From a virus, in IMG/VR virus record IMGVR_UViG_3300045284_000275, positions 1-23,050 of that record: 23,050 nt of DNA; one strand, given 5' to 3'. The notes beneath the pieces are model-generated. The model worked only from the letters and a program-made list of their open reading frames with translations, made no database searches and had not been told where the DNA came from. Below are positions 6,548-11,592 of this stretch, piece after piece; positions within the stretch are counted from its first letter, which is position 1, and each line of letters opens with the position of its first letter. A program made the translations under genes and the position numbers.

Positions 6548-6625
6548 TTAATATGGTGTGTATCTAGCACGATACCACATTTTGATAATCCAAAAACGAT
6601 ATTTAATATAATTTATGAATTTCAT
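6548..6625 (-). CDS. 25-aa basic aromatic peptide (possible)
   Basis: A 25-codon frame from ATG 6625-6623 to TAA 6550-6548 has GGGGAA five bases upstream, a strong ribosome binding site. The peptide is rich in Tyr, Trp, Lys and Arg (IKYRFWIIKMWYRARYTPY in the main part). A 10-codon frame (ATG 6657-6655) bridges it to the lipoprotein-like gene by ATGA and TAATG overlaps, continuing the coupling pattern of the operon. The length is short, so the call stays tentative. Confidence 0.4.
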   Translation of the reverse strand: MKFINYIKYRFWIIKMWYRARYTPY

Positions 6626-6653
6626 TATGTTCCCCAAACTATGTTATTATGAG

Positions 6654-6848
6654 TCATTTTTGCCAATCATCTAATTCAAAATTTCTACCATATCTACATG
6701 AATTTAAAATCATTATTGATTCTGTTCCGTCTACCCAATACATCTTAACCCGTTGAATTTGGCATCTTTCTGCTTTCTTTAATCTAATTCCGGTTTGAAT
6801 TGCGCATCCTGAATTGAGTAGCGCACAAATGATGATTAATTTCTTCAT
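6654..6848 (-). CDS. 64-aa small exported or lipoprotein-like protein
   Basis: Starts at ATG 6848-6846 in an ATGA overlap. The N-terminus is a short signal-like segment: MKK, then hydrophobic IIICALL, then NSGC with C15. The NSGC site deviates from the usual lipobox (Asn at -3) but could still be a signal peptidase II site. The mature part is about 50 residues with two further Cys and no clear domain. An o-spanin is possible, but no i-spanin partner is next to it and it sits in the early operon, so an envelope-directed early protein is just as likely. Confidence 0.7.
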   Translation of the reverse strand: MKKLIIICALLNSGCAIQTGIRLKKAERCQIQRVKMYWVDGTESIMILNSCRYGRNFELDDWQK

Positions 6849-7159
6849 TTATCTTCTTTCGGCATTACTTCATCTAGAAAATCTAGAATTTTTGCTTTTT
6901 TACTATTTTGAAGAATCTCACCAATTGATTGTAATGATGGCTTACAATCATTACATAATGGTTGATCATCTTTCATCTTATCTTCTGTTAAGATGAATTG
7001 ACCATCACATTTCCAACAAAGACTGGCTTTACCCGGTAATGTTTCTTCATATACATTTGGCATATGATGATTACATGTAGGTAATGCGCAAGCCCAAATT
7101 TGACCAAATTTTAATGTAATTCGATGATACTTATGAATGTGCTTAGGTTTTCTAGACAT
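6845..7159 (-). CDS. 104-aa zinc-ribbon phage protein
   Basis: I place the start at ATG 7159-7157 (MSRKPKH), overlapping the upstream gene by 8 bases like other pairs here; a TTG five codons earlier is the alternative. Three Cys pairs are visible: C24-x4-C29 (ACALPTCNHH), C48-x2-C51 (LCWKCDG) and C69-x2-C72 (LCNDC). The CALPxC...CWxCG layout recurs in small phage proteins and looks like a zinc ribbon with an extra knuckle. A helical acidic tail follows. Function unknown; nucleic-acid or protein binding is likely by analogy. Confidence 0.78.
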   Translation of the reverse strand: MSRKPKHIHKYHRITLKFGQIWACALPTCNHHMPNVYEETLPGKASLCWKCDGQFILTEDKMKDDQPLCNDCKPSLQSIGEILQNSKKAKILDFLDEVMPKEDK

Positions 7160-7358
7160 TTCTACAAGCTTCAATTAACTCGTTTAGTTTCACTTTTTGA
7201 TCTAAATTAGCGACTGTTGAGATAAGTTGAGCGCGTTTAACTATCTCATTAATATTTTCTTCAATTAATAGATTATGTTCAGGACACAACACGAATAGTT
7301 TATCACTAATTGGTTGTTTGCGTCCCGGTTTATTACAAATATCACATTTCTTAGCCAT
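7152..7358 (-). CDS. 68-aa zinc-finger protein
   Basis: C5-x2-C8 (KKCDICNK) and C25-x2-H28 (VLCPEHN) form a compact CCCH site in the first 30 residues. The remainder is a helical tail (EENINEIVKRAQLISTV onward). The start ATG 7358-7356 lies in the last codons of the 74-aa gene (8-base overlap). It is second in the leftward operon, so likely made very early after infection. The CCCH site is visible; any regulatory role is inferred. Confidence 0.75.
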   Translation of the reverse strand: MAKKCDICNKPGRKQPISDKLFVLCPEHNLLIEENINEIVKRAQLISTVANLDQKVKLNELIEACRNV

Positions 7359-7575
7359 GTTTTCGTTTCAATGCAGCTTTCTTAGCAGAATTAGAACGTT
7401 TCTTCCAAGCGCGCACACGTTCAATACAATTTTCACATGTATAAGCAAAATCAATATATTTTGGATTAGGTAATTCATTGAATCTACAACTTGTGCAATA
7501 TTTACCAGGTGTAAATTCAGGATTTTCCCAATCAAATGGTTTTTGTGTTTTTGGGTTAATACATGGATCAATCAT
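7351..7575 (-). CDS. 74-aa Cys-rich basic protein, first gene of the leftward operon
   Basis: The ATG at 7575-7573 lies about 70 bases downstream of the predicted start of transcription from the promoter at 7654-7682. Cys pairs C27-x2-C30 (YCTSCRF) and C47-x2-C50 (TCENCIER) can bind one zinc. The C-terminus is strongly basic (RVRAWKKRSNSAKKAALK), typical of a nucleic-acid contact. Being first in the operon with such a tail, it could be an early regulator. Another frame is open over nearly the same bases (7368-7571), but lacks Cys pairs and coupling. Confidence 0.75.
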   Translation of the reverse strand: MIDPCINPKTQKPFDWENPEFTPGKYCTSCRFNELPNPKYIDFAYTCENCIERVRAWKKRSNSAKKAALKRKHG

Positions 7576-7642
7576 GATTTATTTCTCAATAACTCGGTTT
7601 GGACACTGTGGCTAATTGACTACACTCCGTCCGTCCCTGTCT

Positions 7643-7657
7643 CGACTCCCCCGAGTC
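7643..7657 (-). promoter_or_regulatory. Inverted repeat GACTC-CCCC-GAGTC over the leftward -10
   Basis: GACTC (7644-7648) and GAGTC (7653-7657) flank four C. The right arm overlaps the -10 hexamer of the leftward promoter and the left arm covers its likely start site. On the minus strand it contains GGGGAGTCG (7651-7643), which also occurs on the plus strand at 8872-8880 behind another -10-like element. An operator or an early-transcript signal is possible. Confidence 0.4.
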
Positions 7658-7682
7658 TAGCATATCTGACCTGAAGTGTCAA
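7654..7682 (-). promoter_or_regulatory. Leftward sigma70-type promoter for the early operon
   Basis: Read on the minus strand: consensus -35 TTGACA (7682-7677), a 17-base spacer, and -10 TAGACT (7659-7654) preceded by TATGC, giving an extended -10 TGC. It points into the leftward operon, with the first ATG about 70 bases from the expected start. TATGCTAGACT is shared exactly with the rightward promoter at 7926-7954. Confidence 0.8.
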
Positions 7683-7860
7683 ACCGGACATAATATTATT
7701 TAGAGTATAATAAAAAAAAAAAAAAAAAATAAAAGGACAAAAGCAAGCTTCAAAACGTCAAGTCGTGGATTATATCCGGTGGGGGTCTAGTGGTTACAGA
7801 GAGAGAGGGACCGTCCACTTTTTCGGCCGATGAAAATCCGACTTTTCACCTGAGTGTCAA
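7669..7860. repeat. Two direct copies of ACCTGA(A)GTGTCAA
   Basis: ACCTGAAGTGTCAA at 7669-7682 and ACCTGAGTGTCAA at 7848-7860 differ by one inserted base. The first copy includes the -35 of the leftward promoter on the minus strand. The second has no good -10 at the right distance, so the motif may be a protein-binding site rather than a second promoter. Only the two short ends of this span are the repeat. Confidence 0.4.
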
Positions 7861-7948
7861 GGGAGAGAGCTTGCGAATCACCAAAAGGTGACAAAAATTT
7901 ATTTTCGAGTGTGGCTATTTAGCACTAGTCAGGGTTATCGAGGTATGC
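7683..7948. other. Noncoding divergent control region with an A18 tract
   Basis: No credible gene lies in this stretch, which separates the leftward operon from the rightward gene. It starts AT-rich, with TATAAT at 7706-7711 (plus strand; CGGACA 15 bases upstream is a weak -35) and 18 A in a row at 7712-7729. From about 7735 it is noticeably richer in G and C. Small inverted repeats include TGAAAA/TTTTCA near 7830-7847 and TCACC/GGTGA near 7877-7890. GTGGA near 7765 could pair with TCCAC near 7815 just before five T. This could hold operators, a short leader RNA or an origin; nothing decides between them. Confidence 0.45.
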
Positions 7949-7954
7949 TAGACT
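7926..7954 (+). promoter_or_regulatory. Rightward sigma70-type promoter for the 7997 gene
   Basis: TAGTCA (7926-7931, four of six matches to the -35 consensus), a 17-base spacer, and TAGACT (7949-7954) preceded by TATGC. The 11 bases TATGCTAGACT are identical to the leftward promoter, which strengthens both calls. The transcript would begin just before the hairpin at 7962-7979. Confidence 0.7.
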
Positions 7955-7961
7955 TATCTCA

Positions 7962-7979
7962 CGTCGGAATTACCCGACG
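7962..7979 (+). promoter_or_regulatory. 5' leader hairpin of the 7997 gene
   Basis: CGTCGG and CCGACG form a 6-bp stem with a six-base loop very close to the expected 5' end of the transcript. The ribosome binding site TTGAGG follows at 7985-7990. Such a 5' stem often protects an mRNA from decay, which would suit a highly expressed gene. Confidence 0.5.
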
Positions 7980-7996
7980 ATGAATTGAGGCACACA

Positions 7997-8338
7997 ATGA
8001 AGACTGAAACCGGCAAGGGCGAAGCGACTGTCAAGGATTTTTCCGAAGGGAAGGACGGTTCGCTGGAAGTTACGTTGTCCTACGATTTTTCTTTCAACGT
8101 TCTGGAAACTTCAGCAGAGCTCGCTAACGAATTTTCTCCCGCGCAGTTGCTCGACTTGGCCAATGCGCGTATCAAGTCTACTGCAAATTCTGGTGCGCGT
8201 CAGAAGGCAATTGCTCCGTATGCGCAAGACCCCAATTCACAGGCTGCAATTCGTGAACGTCTCATCAAGGATGCCGTCAAATATGGCAAGTCTCAGGAAC
8301 AGGCGGTTGCGTTTGTTGATTCACTTCTAAACGCGTAA
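7997..8338 (+). CDS. 113-aa isolated gene with own promoter and terminator, unknown function
   Basis: The start is ATG 7997, six bases after TTGAGG; an in-frame TTG at 7985 is part of that ribosome binding site and is unlikely to be the start. The protein begins MKTETGKGEATVKDFSEG, has a beta-rich first half (LEVTLSYDFSFNVLE) and a helical second half (SPAQLLDLANARI; AAIRERLIKDAVKYG). There is no Cys, signal peptide or membrane segment. Base composition is close to 50% GC, with many C-ending codons, unlike the AT-rich genes around it. It forms a one-gene unit between a promoter, a leader hairpin and a strong terminator, like a phage moron or a very highly expressed gene with optimised codons. 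I do not recognise the family. Confidence 0.85.
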   Translation: MKTETGKGEATVKDFSEGKDGSLEVTLSYDFSFNVLETSAELANEFSPAQLLDLANARIKSTANSGARQKAIAPYAQDPNSQAAIRERLIKDAVKYGKSQEQAVAFVDSLLNA

Positions 8339-8350
8339 TCAGTAAACGCA

Positions 8351-8391
8351 AAAATAGCCGGTTGTCTCGTATGTAGGCAACCGGCTATTTT
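8351..8391. terminator. Bidirectional rho-independent terminator
   Basis: A perfect 14-bp stem, AAAATAGCCGGTTG (8351-8364) with CAACCGGCTATTTT (8378-8391), surrounds a 13-base loop. A T-run follows on the plus strand and the complementary T-run on the minus strand. It lies between the convergent genes at 7997-8338 and 8395-8616 and should end both transcripts. Confidence 0.92.
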
Positions 8392-8394
8392 CTT

Positions 8395-8616
8395 TTATTC
8401 AGTGTGTGCGGTATGAACCAAACGTTTCAAAATAATCGGCCAACCAGACTTGATAACTTCACGCTCGGTGTTCCAATTGAAGTAAAAACGTTTGTGACGA
8501 ATCACCAGAACGTATGTTCCGCAAGCCGGACAATGATGGTGATGCGCGCATGGCATATGCCAATGTTCACAGATACCACATTGAATCAATTTGATTTTCA
8601 TATGCTGATTATACAT
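8395..8616 (-). CDS. 73-aa His/Cys-rich zinc-binding protein
   Basis: The frame ends in TAA at 8397-8395, directly beside the shared terminator. Cys and His are dense: C13-x2-C16 (QCGICEHWH), C23, H25-H28 and C29-x2-C32 (HHHHCPACG). This resembles the zinc-finger proteins of the leftward operon, and the gene has the same orientation although it lies across the divergent control region. The start is uncertain: ATG 8616 has AAGG only one base away, while ATG 8601 (MKIKLIQC) has no close ribosome binding site. A plus-strand frame covers almost the same bases, but the Cys pattern favours the minus strand. Confidence 0.68.
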   Translation of the reverse strand: MYNQHMKIKLIQCGICEHWHMPCAHHHHCPACGTYVLVIRHKRFYFNWNTEREVIKSGWPIILKRLVHTAHTE

Positions 8617-8821
8617 ACCTTAGAATTAAATACAAGCCACTAAATATAGTGCCGTAGGCACCCCCTATACACATCCTGTAGTGACTCCGGAGAGAGCGAA
8701 CCGGACGGGATATTGATCACTCCCAATATTCATTCCTAGATTTTCCTAATTTCTTCTTTTAAATAATTTGGATCCCCTATTTAGGTACCATATCTATATC
8801 TATACCTGCATAATAAATATC

Positions 8822-8850
8822 ATTATAGGTGAAACACCCCGATTTGACAC
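8822..8850 (-). promoter_or_regulatory. Leftward promoter for the zinc-finger gene
   Basis: Minus strand: perfect -10 TATAAT (8827-8822), a 17-base spacer and GTGTCA (8850-8845) as -35, four of six to consensus. It would give a leader of about 200 bases before the 8616 start, containing the small hairpins noted above. Confidence 0.55.
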
Positions 8851-8853
8851 GCG

Positions 8854-8862
8854 TGGTATACT
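8854..8862 (+). promoter_or_regulatory. Possible extended -10 promoter for the structural arm
   Basis: TGGTATACT is an extended -10 (TG, one base, then TATACT). No good -35 lies at 16-18 bases; a consensus TTGACA at 8844 is too close. The palindrome CACGCGTG (8848-8855) overlaps it and could be an operator. It is the only promoter-like signal just upstream of the TerS-like gene. Confidence 0.4.
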
Positions 8863-8928
8863 GAAGGTGGAGGGGAGTCGCGGCCTCTGAAATTCGAACT
8901 CATAACAATTATTATATCGGTAGCAATT

Positions 8929-9537
8929 ATGCCAATGATGGTTTTGTCTGATGACAAGTTTACAGAAGAAATGTCTAAATTTTGCTCTGGTTCTAGTAAA
9001 TTGGTTAATAGTAATGAAACTAAACCAAATTCAGATAAAGAACCAATCGTTGCGCGAACCGAACCCGGTGGTAAAGTCATAGATATTTTGCGAGGGCGCG
9101 GAACTAATCGAGTAGAAATACCAAATAGTGTTAGAATTTTAGTAGCTGAGGAAGCTATTAATGGTACCAAAGCAAAACAAGTTTCAGAGGCATTCGGAAT
9201 TAGTGAGTCTTCTATTAGCGCGTATAAACGAGACGCTACAAGCACAGCAAGCTATGATACGCCAAATAAAGATTTACAAGAAGCAAATAATATTGTTAGA
9301 GAAAACATTACAGAACAAGCTAGATCAAAACTTCTTTCCGCGTTAGCACATGTTACTGATGAGAAATTAGCCGAAGCTAAACTTCGTGATGTAGCAGCAG
9401 TCGCTAATTCGATGAGTGGCATTATTAAGAATATGGAACCGAATGGGCCTAGTCAAGTTAATAATACACAAGTTATCGTGTATAAACCGCGCATGAGAGA
9501 TGAAGATGAATTTGAAGTTATCACGGTGAATGAATGA
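8929..9537 (+). CDS. terS: Terminase small subunit-like protein
   Basis: This 202-aa protein has a helix-turn-helix at ~66-105 (NSVRILVAEEAINGTKAKQV leading into FGISESSISAYKRD), followed by a helical region (~118-172) with KLLSALAHVTDEKLAEAKLR, and a short C-terminal tail with DEDEFEVITV. This order, DNA-binding helix-turn-helix then oligomerising helices and a tail that may contact the large subunit, fits phage small terminases, which bind the packaging site. The start is ATG 8929; ATGs at 8935 and 8938 are alternatives, and none has a clear ribosome binding site. The TerL gene is about 4.4 kb downstream, so the two are not adjacent, which lowers certainty a little. Confidence 0.7.
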   Translation: MPMMVLSDDKFTEEMSKFCSGSSKLVNSNETKPNSDKEPIVARTEPGGKVIDILRGRGTNRVEIPNSVRILVAEEAINGTKAKQVSEAFGISESSISAYKRDATSTASYDTPNKDLQEANNIVRENITEQARSKLLSALAHVTDEKLAEAKLRDVAAVANSMSGIIKNMEPNGPSQVNNTQVIVYKPRMRDEDEFEVITVNE

Positions 9538-9554
9538 TTTTTGCGAAGCAAAAA
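9538..9554 (+). promoter_or_regulatory. GCGAAGC mini-hairpin between two genes
   Basis: TTTTTGCGAAGCAAAAA forms a 7-bp stem with a GAA loop directly after the TerS-like stop codon and one base before the next ATG. Sixteen of these bases are identical to the hairpin at the helicase start (5043-5028, minus strand). Confidence 0.6.
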
Positions 9555-9555
9555 G

Positions 9556-9660
9556 ATGAAACTAGAAATCAAGACTAATAAAAAGAAGCCAGTTAAACCC
9601 TCTGGTATATCACCATCAATGCAAAAGATCGGTGATATGATTGCTAAAGGAAAGAAGTAA
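9556..9660 (+). CDS. 34-aa Lys-rich peptide
   Basis: A 34-codon frame from ATG 9556 to TAA 9660, whose last base begins the next ATG (TAATG). The first half is very basic (KTNKKKPVKPSGI) and the rest is a short helix (SMQKIGDMIAKGKK). The ATG directly follows the GCGAAGC hairpin, leaving only AAAAAG as a poor ribosome binding site, so translation may depend on coupling to the upstream gene. Function unknown; overlap with the next start supports it as real. Confidence 0.6.
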   Translation: MKLEIKTNKKKPVKPSGISPSMQKIGDMIAKGKK

Positions 9661-10682
9661 TGAAGAAACTTTTTATTAGTTTATTTCTGATTTCATGTTC
9701 TTTGCGCGCTTCAGCACAACCAATTACCGCATTACAACCAGCCATCGCATCATTAAGTCTCAACGCAAATAACACAGCTGCACCACAAGTCGGCCAAGCA
9801 TTTGCAATTCCACAATCTTGTAATACAATCAGTTGGATAACTTCATTCGGTTCGGCCCCCGCCTCAGTTAATACGAATCTTGAGTTCTCAAATGATAATT
9901 CGGTTTGGGAATCAGCTGATTCGTCAATTCTAACAACTGGTGAAACGCGCACTGTGTTTAGTGCTGCGAGATTCATTCGCGCAAATGAAACTGCTAGATC
10001 TGGTGGTTCAGCAGTTACAGTTTCAATTGTATGTAAAGCTGGTCAGATTGGAAATGTCACTAGTCCATTAAGTGGTGGATTATCAGTTACAGGAAATATT
10101 TCAGGAACTAGATTTTTAGGTGGTAATGGTACAGTAGCATTACCAACATTTAGTTTTACGAGTGAGCCAAATCTTGGTTTTTTCCGTCCCGGTGCGGGCT
10201 ATTTATCATTTGGCGAACTTGGTAATATGGATTGGACCACAGGTGGTGGCAATTTTATTATGACCTCTACTGAATCACTTGGTTTTGCTAATACTGCAAA
10301 TCCTTATTCTGGAGCAATGGATACAAAATTTTTACGTGCTGCTGCTGGTATATTAACTATTTCTTCTGCTGGTGTTGGTCCAGGAGTTGATATAAAAGTT
10401 GATGCCCTTCCTACAATCGCTTCAGGTTTTGGAACATCACCTAGTATAACTGCTGGTTCAACTCCTTTCGCGGGTTCAGTAAATGTTGGAACTGGTGCTA
10501 GTTCATCTGGAGTAATAAACTTTAATGGTACTGCTTTTCCTTCCGCTCCATTTTGTGTCGCTACTGATGATTCTTCAATTATGGCTGTGAAATCTTCTGC
10601 TTCCACTACACAATTAACAATAGCAGCTATCGCATTTACTGCATCAGATATTATCTCCTGGATCTGTGTTTCAGCGAAGTGA
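9660..10682 (+). CDS. 340-aa fibre-like or surface protein with a signal peptide
   Basis: The N-terminus is a typical Sec signal: MKK, a hydrophobic run (LFISLFLI), and an ASA-Q cleavage site after A19. The mature protein is rich in Gly, Ser, Thr, Ala and Asn, beta-structured and low in charge. It includes an early domain (~25-125), a middle region with collar-like repeats (VTGNISGTRFLGGNGTVALP), and a C-terminal domain (~260-340) with FCVATDDSSIMAVKSSASTT. This composition resembles phage fibre or adhesin tips. A signal peptide is unusual for a virion protein and suggests export during infection, or that the segment is a mimic. It heads a run of envelope-related genes. Confidence 0.7.
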   Translation: MKKLFISLFLISCSLRASAQPITALQPAIASLSLNANNTAAPQVGQAFAIPQSCNTISWITSFGSAPASVNTNLEFSNDNSVWESADSSILTTGETRTVFSAARFIRANETARSGGSAVTVSIVCKAGQIGNVTSPLSGGLSVTGNISGTRFLGGNGTVALPTFSFTSEPNLGFFRPGAGYLSFGELGNMDWTTGGGNFIMTSTESLGFANTANPYSGAMDTKFLRAAAGILTISSAGVGPGVDIKVDALPTIASGFGTSPSITAGSTPFAGSVNVGTGASSSGVINFNGTAFPSAPFCVATDDSSIMAVKSSASTTQLTIAAIAFTASDIISWICVSAK

Positions 10683-10688
10683 GGAATC

Positions 10689-11027
10689 ATGAAAAAACTT
10701 CTTCTCGTTTTCTTTTTATTAGTTCCATTAAGCGCGCAGGAGTTAGTTACTCTTTCAACTCCAATAATGAAGCCTAGTACATCATCATGTAATTTAGATA
10801 TGTTAAATTTAGATGTTACTCGTTCTACAATTGTAGTTAATCTAGTTTGCAATAATGGAGAACGAATTAGTAAGCAATATGATTCGTTCACTACACCAAC
10901 TGGTGCTGTTCTCCTACATCAGTTAAACATTGGAAATTTCTCGACAAATAGTTTAATGAAAGCAGTTTACAATCGTCTGATTACTGATGGTGTAATTGTT
11001 GGTACTATCTCTGGCGTGCCTCAATAA
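10689..11027 (+). CDS. 112-aa protein with a signal-like N-terminus
   Basis: GAGG lies a few bases before ATG 10689. Residues 1-16 form a signal-like sequence (MKKLLLVFFLLVPLSA, possible cleavage at LSA-Q). The mature part has two Cys (in SSCNLD and LVCNNG), which could form a disulfide after export, and a conserved-looking end (NSLMKAVYNRLITDGVIVGT) known to me from small virion-cluster proteins of uncultured phages without assigned role. Its stop overlaps the next ATG as TAATG. With the upstream gene it forms a pair of predicted exported products. Confidence 0.7.
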   Translation: MKKLLLVFFLLVPLSAQELVTLSTPIMKPSTSSCNLDMLNLDVTRSTIVVNLVCNNGERISKQYDSFTTPTGAVLLHQLNIGNFSTNSLMKAVYNRLITDGVIVGTISGVPQ

Positions 11028-11347
11028 TGAGCGATCCAACAATACCCGGCGGCGTAATTGTTCTTATTATAGGTGCGATAGCGGCTGCTGTTGTCGCAGT
11101 AATTAAAGCATTAGGCGAAAATAAAAAAGTTATTCAAACTGAAATTACACCAAAATTAGAACGTATTGAAATATTAGTTGATGGTCGTTATAGTGAAGTT
11201 CTCCAAGAATTAGCTGATCTTAAAGCTGTTATTGCAGATAAATCTGGAACAATGGTAGATAGACAATTAGCAAAAGCGGCTCAAATAAAAGCAGATGATC
11301 AACAAGCGCGCGTTACAGCAGCGCCTAAAGTGGAGAATAATAAATGA
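11027..11347 (+). CDS. 106-aa membrane-anchored coiled-coil protein
   Basis: One N-terminal membrane helix (VIVLIIGAIAAAVVAVIKAL, ~10-29) is followed by a long charged coiled coil (~32-75, including RIEILVDGRYSEVLQELADL) and a flexible tail. The topology (short N-terminus, single helix, helical cytoplasmic or periplasmic part) fits i-spanin-like or holin-accessory proteins. It overlaps its neighbours by TAATG and ATGA. The two genes behind it also encode small membrane proteins, so this group is the best lysis candidate in the window. No endolysin signature is adjacent except perhaps the 11571 gene. Confidence 0.75.
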   Translation: MSDPTIPGGVIVLIIGAIAAAVVAVIKALGENKKVIQTEITPKLERIEILVDGRYSEVLQELADLKAVIADKSGTMVDRQLAKAAQIKADDQQARVTAAPKVENNK

Positions 11348-11481
11348 TTCTTCTAATATTCGCATTCGTTCTATTTGTTCTAGCAGCGTTTCCATATCCA
11401 GATCCATATGAACCATATCGTTATAAATTAGTTGCAGCTGGTTTAGCTTGTTGGGTTGGTTCTCTTTTGTTTAAATTATGA
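11344..11481 (+). CDS. 45-aa membrane protein, one or two helices
   Basis: ATG 11344 overlaps the previous TGA as ATGA. The peptide has a hydrophobic helix (ILLIFAFVLFVLAAF), a short polar, Pro/Tyr-rich turn (PYPDPYEPYRYK), and a second hydrophobic helix (LVAAGLACWVGSLLF). A two-helix hairpin of this size suits a class II holin-type or accessory membrane protein. The stop is followed at once by the next ATG. Confidence 0.65.
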   Translation: MILLIFAFVLFVLAAFPYPDPYEPYRYKLVAAGLACWVGSLLFKL

Positions 11482-11592
11482 ATGAAAGATTTTCTTTGGC
11501 GATTGACCAAAGCATTATTAATTCTTGGTTCATTATCACTTCTGGCATGGAGTGAGATTTGGATAGAACGATGGATTCTGCGCTCTTTGTAG
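11482..11592 (+). CDS. 36-aa membrane peptide
   Basis: The frame starts at ATG 11482, immediately after the previous TGA, and ends in TAG at 11592, overlapping the next gene by 22 bases. One hydrophobic helix (ALLILGSLSLLAW, ~11-23) lies between a basic start (MKDFLWRLTK) and an aromatic, basic end (EIWIERWILRSL). A competing 25-codon frame starts at 11478 but is less hydrophobic. Probable third member of the membrane group. Confidence 0.5.
   Translation: MKDFLWRLTKALLILGSLSLLAWSEIWIERWILRSL

Larger units (their letters stand above)
8617..8928. other. Second intergenic control region
   Basis: No gene is supported here. It holds overlapping small inverted repeats (CACTA/TAGTG at 8638-8651, GTGCC/GGCAC at 8649-8661), the palindrome CTCCGGAG (8685-8692), a long AT-rich stretch, and two opposed promoter-like elements around 8822-8862. 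It separates the minus-strand zinc-finger gene from the rightward structural arm. Confidence 0.5.

Noticed and set aside
7368-7571. Second minus-strand frame over the first operon gene
   Set aside because: No Cys pairs and no coupling to the next start; the 7351-7575 frame explains both.
7775-7820. tRNA-like GGTCTAGTGGTTA segment
   Set aside because: It recalls a D-arm, but no T-loop, anticodon arm or matching acceptor stem could be found.
7832-7860. Second minus-strand TTGACA as a promoter
   Set aside because: The -35 is perfect, but no acceptable -10 lies at 16-18 bases; kept only as a repeated motif.
8404-8643. Plus-strand 79-codon open frame opposite the 73-aa gene
   Set aside because: It lacks a ribosome binding site and starts within the strong terminator's downstream edge; the minus-strand frame has a coherent Cys/His pattern.
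8685-8692. CTCCGGAG palindrome as an operator
   Set aside because: An isolated 8-bp palindrome with no second copy or promoter overlap is weak evidence.
8823-9245. Minus-strand 140-codon open frame over the TerS-like gene
   Set aside because: Antisense to a gene with a clear helix-turn-helix; Ser/Leu-rich product with no motif, so a shadow frame.
10304-10891. Minus-strand 195-codon open frame
   Set aside because: Antisense to two coupled plus-strand genes with signal peptides and good ribosome binding sites.
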